Shown here: positions 1 through 5,825 of the stretch, piece by piece
How positions within the stretch are numbered: position 1 is the stretch's first letter
Layout of the letters: every line of letters begins with the position of its first letter
Source of the DNA: UBA668 sp046052275
Lineage (GTDB): Bacteria > Actinomycetota > Acidimicrobiia > Acidimicrobiales > Ilumatobacteraceae
DNA: 5,825 bases
NCBI GenBank assembly: GCA_046052275.1
Contig: JBJOMQ010000162.1
Coordinates: forward strand, 1-5,825
Direction of reading: 5' to 3'
Position numbers and translations under genes: made by a program
Notes under the pieces: generated by a model
The model's database searches: none
The model's input: the letters and a program-made list of their open reading frames with translations, nothing else
What the model was told of the DNA's origin: nothing

Positions 1-1653
1 GGCCAGAGCATGCTGCTCGGCACCTACGAGCAGGACAACCGCCCGTGGTCGCCGCAGGAGACCCCGTGGGACTTCGTCTCCCAGCTGCTTCCCCACGACC
101 TCGACCGCATCTCCCCCGAGCTCGAGCGGGCCTTCCAGCACTTTCCCGCAATCGGCCGTGCCGGCATCCAGAAGTTCGTCAATGGCCCCTTCACGTTCAG
201 CCCTGACGGCAATCCGCTCGTCGGCCCGATCAAGGGCATGCGCGGCATGTGGATGGCGAACGCCGTGATGGCGGGCCTCTCGCAGGGCGGTGGAGTCGGG
301 CTCTCGCTCGCGAACTGGATGGTGCACGGCGACCCCGGTGCCGACATCTGGGGCATGGACGTCGCCCGCTACGGCGACTACGCCACCCTCGCCTTCACCA
401 ATGCCAAGGTGCGCGAGAACTACTCGCGCCGGTTCCGCATCACCTTCCCCAACGAGGAACTGCCGGCGGCGCGTCCGCTGCACACCACGCCGATCTACGA
501 CCGCCTCACTGCGCACAACGCCGTCTGGGGAGCCGGGTTCGGCCTCGAGCACCCGCTGTGGTTCCAGAAGCCGGGCCTCGAGCCCAAGGAGGATGTCACC
601 TTCTACCGCTCGAATGCGTTCGAGAAGGTCGGCCTCGAGAGCCGCGCCGTGCGCGAGCGCGTCGGATTCAGCGAGGCGTCCAACTTCGCCAAGTACAGGG
701 TGAGCGGCCCGGGAGCGGCCGACTGGCTGCAGGGCCTCTTCACCAACAGCCTGCCGAAGATCGGTCGCACCAACCTCACGGCGATGCTCAACCCGCAGGG
801 CAGGATCGTGGGCGAGTTCTCCGTGTCGCGCATCGGCGACGACGAGTTCTTCCTCTTCGGCTCGCAGGCCGCAGAGGTGCATCACCCGCGCTGGTTCCTC
901 GATCACCTGCCCGCCGGCAGCCCGATTCGCTTCGAGGTGCTCTCGCTGTCGATGGTCGGCCTCACGGTTGCCGGCCCACGGTCGAGAGACGTGCTCCAGA
1001 AGCTCACGCACACGTCGCTCGCCACCGCCGATTTCCCATTCATGTCGTTCCGCAAGGTCGACATCGGCATGGCACCCGTGTGGCTGTCGCGGATGACCTA
1101 CACCGGCGACCTCGGCTACGAGATCTGGATGCAGCCCGAATACCAGCGGTACCTCTTCGACCTCATCTGGGAGGCCGGCAGGGAATTCGGCATGGAACTG
1201 TTCGGCTTCCGCGCGCTCATCACGATGCGGCTCGAGAAGAGCTTCGGCACGTGGTTCCGCGAATACCGGCCCATCTACACACCGCTCGAGGCGGGCATGG
1301 ACCGTGTGCTCAAGTTCGACCACGACTTCATCGGCCGAGCTGCCGTGGAGGCCGAGATGGCCGCCGGCGGCCCGAAGCGCAAGCTCGTGATGTTCGAGGT
1401 CGACGTCGATCCTGACGCACCCGCCGACGTCATCGGCGACGAGCCGGTGTGGCACGACGGACAGGTGGTCGGCTGGATCACCTCAGGCGGCTACGCCCAC
1501 TATTCGGCCACATCGCTCGCCCTCGGCTACATACCCACCGAGCTCGTCGGATCGGCGAAGGGCTTCGAGATCGAGATCATCGGCCGGCGACGCCCGGCGC
1601 GGATCCTGCACGAGCCCGTGCTCGATCCTCAGGGCCTGCGCATGCGCGCCTGA
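1..1653 (+). CDS. Dimethylglycine/sarcosine dehydrogenase-like FAD enzyme with C-terminal GcvT (folate) module, 5' partial
   Basis: The frame is open to the left edge (G-Q-S precedes the first ATG at 10), so that ATG is internal and the start lies outside the window. 550 residues are visible. Relatives are about 800-830 residues, so some 250-300 N-terminal residues, including the FAD Rossmann motif, are missing. Numbering from the first visible codon: residues 1-110 are the end of the DAO-type FAD domain (FSPDGNPLVGP at 66-76, SQGGGVG at 94-100); about 115-170 resembles the FAO middle domain (ARYGDYAT); about 205-440 is a GcvT N-terminal-like fold (VGFSEASNFAKYRVSGPGA; MLNPQGRIVGEF; TYTGDLGYEIW at 366-376; TPLEAGMDRV at 427-436); and 445-545 is the GcvT C-terminal-like barrel. 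Family members oxidatively demethylate dimethylglycine or sarcosine in the cytoplasm and pass the one-carbon unit to tetrahydrofolate. The exact substrate cannot be read from this part. It could also be a related methylamine-type oxidoreductase of the same architecture. Confidence 0.9.
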   Translation, partial: GQSMLLGTYEQDNRPWSPQETPWDFVSQLLPHDLDRISPELERAFQHFPAIGRAGIQKFVNGPFTFSPDGNPLVGPIKGMRGMWMANAVMAGLSQGGGVGLSLANWMVHGDPGADIWGMDVARYGDYATLAFTNAKVRENYSRRFRITFPNEELPAARPLHTTPIYDRLTAHNAVWGAGFGLEHPLWFQKPGLEPKEDVTFYRSNAFEKVGLESRAVRERVGFSEASNFAKYRVSGPGAADWLQGLFTNSLPKIGRTNLTAMLNPQGRIVGEFSVSRIGDDEFFLFGSQAAEVHHPRWFLDHLPAGSPIRFEVLSLSMVGLTVAGPRSRDVLQKLTHTSLATADFPFMSFRKVDIGMAPVWLSRMTYTGDLGYEIWMQPEYQRYLFDLIWEAGREFGMELFGFRALITMRLEKSFGTWFREYRPIYTPLEAGMDRVLKFDHDFIGRAAVEAEMAAGGPKRKLVMFEVDVDPDAPADVIGDEPVWHDGQVVGWITSGGYAHYSATSLALGYIPTELVGSAKGFEIEIIGRRRPARILHEPVLDPQGLRMRA

Positions 1654-1675
1654 CGCTGCGGGCTCGCCCATTTCA

Positions 1676-2071
1676 GTGCACCGCTCGTCGCCCATCACCA
1701 GGATCATCGGCGTCTACAACGCCGACGGCACGCTGCATGGCGAGCTGGCGTATCTCGTCGGCAAGCTGCGGGGCACAGCCCACTGCGGCCTGTGCGATAT
1801 CACGCATTCGACGGTGCGCCGACGGCCGGAGTGGAACGCGTGCGCAGCGACGCTGCCCGCCCCGTTCGAGACGTATCACCGCGACGACCAGCCCGACGCG
1901 GCGCGACCGCACACTGACGGATGCCTGCCGGCAGTGCTCGCCGAGACCGAGCATGGGTTCACGGTGCTGCTCGGTCCCGCCGAGCTCGATGCGTGCGAGG
2001 CCTCGCCCGAGCAGCTGATCGCAGCCGTGCACGCTGCAGTGGGCAGGCTCGGCCTCCGCTGGGGCGACTAG
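1676..2071 (+). CDS. Small uncharacterised protein with HCxxCDITH motif
   Basis: This is a 131-residue soluble protein with no signal peptide or membrane segment. I do not recognise a named family. The N-terminal half looks conserved: IIGVYNADG (10-18), GELAYLVGKLRG (22-33), then H36-C37-x2-C40-D41-I42-T43-H44. The paired Cys with flanking His suggests a metal site or a redox CxxC; this is inference. Further Cys lie at 56, 83 and 107 and His at 68, 79 and 93. The C-terminal half looks less constrained and ends in a probable helix (SPEQLIAAVHAAVGRLGL). The start is taken as GTG at 1676, because it is the only plausible start before the conserved core and no in-frame ATG exists nearby. A Shine-Dalgarno sequence is not obvious. 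It lies 22 bases after the dehydrogenase stop on the same strand, so co-transcription or translational re-initiation is likely. Its stop codon overlaps the convergent ATPase stop. It is very likely a real gene, because the motif-rich frame is unlike the shadow frames. Confidence 0.8.
   Translation: MHRSSPITRIIGVYNADGTLHGELAYLVGKLRGTAHCGLCDITHSTVRRRPEWNACAATLPAPFETYHRDDQPDAARPHTDGCLPAVLAETEHGFTVLLGPAELDACEASPEQLIAAVHAAVGRLGLRWGD
2068..2071. other. Shared CTAG: overlapping convergent stop codons
   Basis: The small plus-strand gene ends in TAG at 2069-2071, and the minus-strand ATPase gene ends in TAG read from 2070 to 2068. Both stops sit in one palindromic CTAG, so the two transcription units meet with no spacer and no room for an intergenic terminator between the coding regions. 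Termination of each unit must occur inside the opposing gene or be Rho-dependent (inference). Confidence 0.9.
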
Positions 2072-4107
2072 CGCTTCTGCAGCTGCACGAGTGTCTCGAT
2101 CTCGATGTGGCATCGGATCGAATGTGACGTCGAGGCCTTGCGCAGCGGGGGCTCGACGGTGTCGCAGGTGCCGGGAATCGCCCGTGGGCAGCGCGGGTGG
2201 AACACGCAGCCCGACGGCGGGTTCGCCGGCGTGGGAATCTCGCCATCGAGGCGGATCCGGTCGCGGGTGTTGCCGTCGACGTTCGGGATGGCCGACAGCA
2301 GCGCCTCGGTGTACGGATGGTTCGGACCGTTGAACACCTCGTCGGTCGGTCCGATCTCCTGGATGCGTCCGAGGTACATCACGGCAATGCGGTCCGACAG
2401 ATAGCGGATGACGCTCATGTCGTGCGAGATGAACACGTAGCTGGTCTGCTTGTCGGCCTGCAGGTCGGACAGCAGGTTGAGGATGGCTGCCTGTACCGAC
2501 ACGTCGAGGGCGCTGGTGGGCTCGTCGCAGACCACGATGCGCGGGTCGCCCACGAACGCTCGCGCGATGGCGACACGCTGCTTGAGTCCACCCGACAGCT
2601 GGCGTGGCTTCAGCTCGAGGTGCCGGGGCGTCAGGCGCAACTGTGCGGCGAGCGTCTCGACACGATCCACCGCTGCGTCGCCGGTGATACCGGTGAGCTT
2701 GCGCACGCTGCGCAGCAGGATCCGCCGCACCGACCAGCTGCGGTTCAGCGCCGAGTCGGGGTTCTGGAACACCATCTGCATCGAGCGCTTCACGTCGGAG
2801 TTCCGCAGCCCGGTGGTGGCCGGCAGCACTGCCCCGTCGAGGCGCACCTCGCCGCCCGCGTCGAGCGCCTCGATGCCGAGGACGGTCTTGGCCAGCGTCG
2901 ACTTGCCCGAACCCGACTCGCCCACGATGCCGAGTGTCTCGCCGACACCGAGATCGAGCTCGACGTCGACGAGCGCCGGGATCGCCTGAGCCCGCTGACG
3001 GAAGGTCTTGGAGACATGGCTCAGTTCGAGGACATCGGTTCCCTCGCGTCCGGAGATGATCGCGATGGGAACGGCAGGCGGGCTCTCGGGGATCTCTCCG
3101 ATCCGATCGACATGGTGACAGCGCGAGAACCGGTTGCCGAGGGCGACCATCGGCGGCACCTGCTCGCGGCACAGGTCGGTGGCGATCGGGCATCGGTCGA
3201 CGAACACGCAGGTGGGCAGATGGCTGCCGATCACCGGCAGCGCGCCGGGAATCGTGGCGAGCGAACGCTCGGTCTTGCGCACTCCCCGTCGCGGCAGCGA
3301 CCGCAGCAGTCCGATGGTGTACGGGTGGCGGGGCGCGTCGAACACGTCGGCGCTCGGCCCCTCCTCGACAATGCGGCCCGCATACATCACGCCGACGCGG
3401 TCGCAGAGCTGGCGGATGATTCCCAGGTTGTGGGCGATCATCAACACTGCGGCACCAGTCTCCTGGCGAAGGTCTTGCACCAGCTCGAGCACCTCGGCCT
3501 CGACGGTGGCGTCGAGACCGGTCGTCGGCTCGTCGAGCACCAGCAGCTTCGGATCGCTTGCCAGTGCCATCGCGATGACGACACGCTGCTGCATTCCGCC
3601 CGAGAGCTGGAACGGGTAGCGGTCCATCACCCGGTCGGGATCGGCGATGCGCACGCGGCGCAGCGCCTCGAGGGCCGACACCCGTGCCTGCTCCTTGTCC
3701 TGGCCGAGCAGCCGGAAGCTCTCGATCAGCTGGCGGCCGACGCGCAGCGTGGGGTTCAGCGCCTGCGCCGGGTCCTGATACACCATCGAGGCCTCAGTGG
3801 CGCGGAACTGGCGTAGGCGGTCCTCCGACATCGCCGTGACGTCATTGCCGCTCACGAGGACCTGCCCGCCGACGATGCGGCCGTTGCTGGGCAGATAGCG
3901 CATCGCCGCATACGCCGTGGTCGACTTGCCGCAGCCCGACTCGCCCACCAGGCCGTACGCCTCACCCGGTGCGATCGAGAAGGTCACGCCGCGCAGCACC
4001 TCTCGGTCGACACCGCGCACCCGATAGACCACCTCGAGGTCGGACACAGCCAGTGCCGCGCCCTCTGCCGGCACGCTGGATGCCGGTCGCTCGGACAGGT
4101 CGGTCAT
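2068..4107 (-). CDS. Fused dipeptide/oligopeptide ABC transporter ATP-binding protein (DppD-DppF-like)
   Basis: This 679-residue protein carries two complete ABC ATPase domains and would power a peptide/nickel-type importer from the cytoplasmic face. Domain 1 (about 20-270): Walker A GESGCGKST 55-63, Q-loop Q111, signature LSGGMQQR 168-175, Walker B LLVLDEP 188-194 with catalytic E193, H-loop H226, HPYT 261-264. Domain 2 (about 358-605): Walker A GESGSGKST 396-404, Q448, signature LSGGLKQR 504-511, Walker B IVVCDEP 524-530 with E529, H562, HPYT 597-600. Both nucleotide sites look intact. Each half ends in the oligopeptide-transporter C-terminal region with four Cys (C300, C306, C313, C330; C634, C640, C648, C666). 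In family terms this is DppD plus DppF in one chain, as in GsiA or YejF. The start is ATG 4107-4105, overlapping the permease stop as ATGA, with GGAGG four bases upstream. The frame stays open upstream to 4863, but that stretch reads through the permease gene. The transported substrate cannot be told from the ATPase. Confidence 0.95.
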   Translation of the reverse strand: MTDLSERPASSVPAEGAALAVSDLEVVYRVRGVDREVLRGVTFSIAPGEAYGLVGESGCGKSTTAYAAMRYLPSNGRIVGGQVLVSGNDVTAMSEDRLRQFRATEASMVYQDPAQALNPTLRVGRQLIESFRLLGQDKEQARVSALEALRRVRIADPDRVMDRYPFQLSGGMQQRVVIAMALASDPKLLVLDEPTTGLDATVEAEVLELVQDLRQETGAAVLMIAHNLGIIRQLCDRVGVMYAGRIVEEGPSADVFDAPRHPYTIGLLRSLPRRGVRKTERSLATIPGALPVIGSHLPTCVFVDRCPIATDLCREQVPPMVALGNRFSRCHHVDRIGEIPESPPAVPIAIISGREGTDVLELSHVSKTFRQRAQAIPALVDVELDLGVGETLGIVGESGSGKSTLAKTVLGIEALDAGGEVRLDGAVLPATTGLRNSDVKRSMQMVFQNPDSALNRSWSVRRILLRSVRKLTGITGDAAVDRVETLAAQLRLTPRHLELKPRQLSGGLKQRVAIARAFVGDPRIVVCDEPTSALDVSVQAAILNLLSDLQADKQTSYVFISHDMSVIRYLSDRIAVMYLGRIQEIGPTDEVFNGPNHPYTEALLSAIPNVDGNTRDRIRLDGEIPTPANPPSGCVFHPRCPRAIPGTCDTVEPPLRKASTSHSIRCHIEIETLVQLQKR

Positions 4108-5027
4108 GACGCCTCCAGCACCGACTGCACGGAGTCGGCGATCAGGTTCACTGCGATGACGAGACTGGCGATCGCGAGGGCCGGGAACAGCGTCGTCCAC
4201 CAGATCCCGCCGCTCAGCACCGCATATCCCTCGCTCACCTGAGCACCCCAGTCGGGCGACGGGGGCGGAGGACCGGCGCCGAGGAACGACAGCGTCGACA
4301 CCGTGAACACGGCGTATCCGATGCGCACCGTGAGCTCGACGATGATCGGGCCGCTGATGTTGGGCAGGATCTCGCGGAACATGATGAACGGCGTCGACTC
4401 GCCCCGCAGCCGCGCTGACGTGACGTAGTCGAGATCGCGCTCGGCAAGCACTGCCGCTCGCACCGTTCGGGCGACGATCGGGGTGAACAGCACCGCCACC
4501 ACGCCCAGCACCACCCACGACGAGCTGCCGAGCGTGGTGATGGCGAGCAGGGCGATGAGGATGACCGGCAGCGAGAGGAACGCTTCCACGATGCGGCTCA
4601 GCACATTGTCGAGGCGCTTGCCCACGTAGCCCATCACGAGGCCGAGCATCACGCCGAACACCACGCCGAGCACTGCCGCAAGTGGTGCGATCTTCAGCAC
4701 ATCGCGCGCTCCGGCGACGACACGCGAGAAGACGTCGCGGCCGGTCTTGTCGGTACCGAACCAGAACTCGCCGCTCGGCGGCTGGTGGGTCTTGTCGCGG
4801 AAGTTGAGCGGATCGTACGGAGCCAGCTTCGAGCCGAAGAGGGCGCACACGACCCACACCCACACGATGACGTTGCCGACGATGAATGACGGCCGCCGGC
4901 GGATGAGACGCCAGTTCTCGCGCCTCGCCTGGCGGCGCTCGGCCTGTCCGGGCCGAAGGTCGGCGAGCGCCGCAGCGGCCGACGGCGACTCGACGGTCGC
5001 AAGGTCGGGAGTCGTGCCGTCGCTCAC
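4104..5027 (-). CDS. Dipeptide/oligopeptide-type ABC transporter permease (DppC/OppC-like)
   Basis: This 307-residue inner-membrane permease is the second of the pair. A hydrophilic, charged N-terminal tail (about 1-45, rich in Arg and Ala) precedes the first membrane segment (about 48-66). The OppC N-terminal signature follows: LAPYDPLNFRD (68-78) and FWFGTDKTGRDVFSRVVAGAR (about 88-108), a periplasm-side motif typical of DppC/OppC. Further hydrophobic segments lie at about 113-135, 146-166, 168-186, 227-250 and 280-300. The cytoplasmic EAA loop, which docks on the ATPase, is at about 200-222 (DYVTSARLRGE...FREILPN, with G209). SFLGAGPPPPSPDWG (247-261) is also typical. The start is GTG 5027-5025, overlapping the upstream permease stop as GTGA, with GGAG five bases upstream. 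The C-terminus ends in VLEAS and lacks the usual DPR-type tail of many DppC proteins. Confidence 0.94.
   Translation of the reverse strand: MSDGTTPDLATVESPSAAAALADLRPGQAERRQARRENWRLIRRRPSFIVGNVIVWVWVVCALFGSKLAPYDPLNFRDKTHQPPSGEFWFGTDKTGRDVFSRVVAGARDVLKIAPLAAVLGVVFGVMLGLVMGYVGKRLDNVLSRIVEAFLSLPVILIALLAITTLGSSSWVVLGVVAVLFTPIVARTVRAAVLAERDLDYVTSARLRGESTPFIMFREILPNISGPIIVELTVRIGYAVFTVSTLSFLGAGPPPPSPDWGAQVSEGYAVLSGGIWWTTLFPALAIASLVIAVNLIADSVQSVLEAS
4112..4116 (-). promoter_or_regulatory. Shine-Dalgarno site of the fused ATPase gene
   Basis: The minus strand reads GGAGG, four bases before ATG 4107-4105. It lies inside the last codons of the DppC-like permease gene. It fixes the ATPase start at this ATG rather than at a codon further upstream in the long open frame. 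Confidence 0.75.
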
Positions 5028-5825
5028 ATCTGCTCCAGTCGGATGCGCGGATTCAGCGCGGCGATCACGAGGTCGGCGATCAGCGTCGACAGCATGTAGA
5101 TGATGCCCACGAGCAGCACGGCGCCCTGCAGCAGCGGGACGTCACGGGCCTTTGCGGCATTCCACATCAGCGAACCGAGCCCTGGATAGTTGAACACCCG
5201 CTCGACACCGATGATGCCGCCGAAGAGGTAGCCGATCTGCACGCTGATGACGGTGATCGTCGGTGCGAGGGCGTTGCGCAGGATGTGGCGGCGCATCACC
5301 TGTCGCCTGCTCAGCCCCTTCATGGTCGCCGTACGGGCGTAGTCGGAGTGAAGGGCGGTGATGACACCGGCACGCGTCATGCGCGCGAGGTAGCCGAAAT
5401 AGGTGATGGCCATCGCAACAGCCGGGGCAAGGAGATATCGCAACTGGCCGACGAGGCTGGTGCCATCGGGCGGATTGGCGAATGCCTTGCCGAGCTGCCA
5501 GTGCACGCAGAACACCGACACCAGCACTGCTGCGGTGACGAACTCGGGGATCGACGACGACGCAAGGCCGACGTTGACGATGGCCCGATCGGTGAGCTTG
5601 TCCTGGCGACGGGCGGCGATGATGCCGGCGACGACCGAGATGGGAATGGTGATCAGGAACGCGAGCAGGGCGATCTTCCCCGACCGGCCGAGCGCCGGCA
5701 GCACTTGGTCGAGCACGCGCTGACCGGTGAGGAACGAGTCGCCGAAGTCGAGCGTGACGATGTTGCGCATCGACCGCAGGTACTGCTCGAGCAGCGGTCG
5801 GTCAGTGCCGAGTCGCTGGTTGAAC
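5024..5825 (-). CDS. Dipeptide/oligopeptide-type ABC transporter permease (DppB/OppB-like), 5' partial
   Basis: The frame is open to the right edge, where it reads FNQRLGTDRPLLEQYLRSM. This is the standard DppB/OppB stretch after the first membrane segment, so the ATG at 5770 is internal and the real start lies outside the window. 266 residues are visible and about 40-60 are probably missing. Numbering from the edge: LGTDRPLLEQY at 5-15, the DFGDSF motif at 27-32, then hydrophobic segments at about 50-72, 83-107 and 130-150. The EAA loop for ATPase docking follows at about 163-185 (DYARTATMKGLSRRQVMRRH, with G172), then the GVERVFNYPGLG motif near 209-220 and a final segment before NPRIRLEQM. 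It pairs with the downstream DppC-like protein to form the membrane channel of a peptide/nickel-type importer. As the first visible gene of the minus-strand operon, it probably has a substrate-binding protein gene further upstream, outside the window. Confidence 0.93.
   Translation of the reverse strand, partial: FNQRLGTDRPLLEQYLRSMRNIVTLDFGDSFLTGQRVLDQVLPALGRSGKIALLAFLITIPISVVAGIIAARRQDKLTDRAIVNVGLASSSIPEFVTAAVLVSVFCVHWQLGKAFANPPDGTSLVGQLRYLLAPAVAMAITYFGYLARMTRAGVITALHSDYARTATMKGLSRRQVMRRHILRNALAPTITVISVQIGYLFGGIIGVERVFNYPGLGSLMWNAAKARDVPLLQGAVLLVGIIYMLSTLIADLVIAALNPRIRLEQM
5033..5036 (-). promoter_or_regulatory. Shine-Dalgarno site of the DppC-like permease gene
   Basis: The minus strand reads CTGGAGCAGAT and then GTG, giving GGAG five bases before the GTG start at 5027-5025. 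The site is inside the end of the DppB-like gene, whose last two codons are ATG TGA. The ATG at 5029 is therefore that gene's terminal Met and not a start. This supports GTG as the start of the downstream permease. Confidence 0.7.

Noticed and set aside
249..1415. 388-codon plus-strand frame inside the dehydrogenase gene
   Set aside because: Out-of-frame shadow, very Arg/Pro-rich, no recognisable motif; the main frame has clear GcvT-like motifs throughout.
1654..1675. Possible promoter or RNA element between the dehydrogenase and the small gene
   Set aside because: Only 22 bases, with no recognisable -10/-35 boxes, hairpin or clear Shine-Dalgarno sequence.
2078..2087. TGCAGCTGCA palindrome just inside the ATPase 3' end, considered as a terminator
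   Set aside because: It has no loop and no following T-run on either strand, and it is coding sequence for the LVQLQKR tail; it is probably chance.
1673..3193. 506-codon minus-strand frame spanning the small CxxC gene and half the ATPase gene
   Set aside because: Its translation is low-complexity Arg/Pro/Ala and it conflicts with two well-supported genes.
2197..3816. Long plus-strand open frame of 539 codons antisense to the ATPase gene
   Set aside because: It is a mirror frame of a GC-rich gene with low-complexity His/Arg/Asp-rich translation and no motif; the minus strand carries unmistakable ABC motifs.
4108..4863. N-terminal extension of the fused ATPase frame (open to 4863, 931 codons in total)
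   Set aside because: It overlaps the DppC-like permease in another frame, its translation is Arg/Ala-rich with no domain, and the ATG at 4107 has a good Shine-Dalgarno sequence and starts directly before the ABC domain.

Overview
The window is GC-rich (roughly two thirds G+C by eye) and almost fully coding, with many codons ending in C or G. A fused two-domain peptide-type ABC ATPase also points to a high-GC Actinomycetota. This is an inference: there is no rRNA or marker gene, and a finer placement (for example Acidimicrobiia or Microbacteriaceae) cannot be made.

Layout. Positions 1-1653 (+) hold the C-terminal two thirds of a dimethylglycine/sarcosine dehydrogenase-like flavoprotein. It contains the end of the FAD-dependent oxidoreductase domain, a middle domain and a GcvT-like tetrahydrofolate-binding module. 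After a 22-base gap, a small gene on the same strand (1676-2071) encodes a 131-residue protein of unknown function with a striking H-C-x2-C-D-I-T-H motif. From there to the right edge, three genes run on the minus strand and form the 3' part of a dipeptide/oligopeptide-type ABC importer operon. In transcription order these are a DppB/OppB-like permease (cut by the right edge), a DppC/OppC-like permease, and a fused DppD-DppF-like ATPase. Both junctions in this operon are stop/start overlaps of four bases (GTGA and ATGA), each preceded by a good Shine-Dalgarno sequence, so translation is probably coupled. No substrate-binding protein is in the window. It may lie beyond position 5825, upstream of the first permease.

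The two transcription units converge with no intergenic space: their TAG stop codons share one CTAG tetranucleotide (2068-2071).

Possible joint role (inference only): the plus-strand enzyme would demethylate a small N-methylated amine or amino acid and pass the one-carbon unit to folate, and the importer could supply a peptide or related solute. Nothing in the sequence proves that the two units share a substrate. No mobile element, CRISPR array, tRNA, rRNA or riboswitch is visible. The one clearly uncharacterised element is the small CxxC protein.
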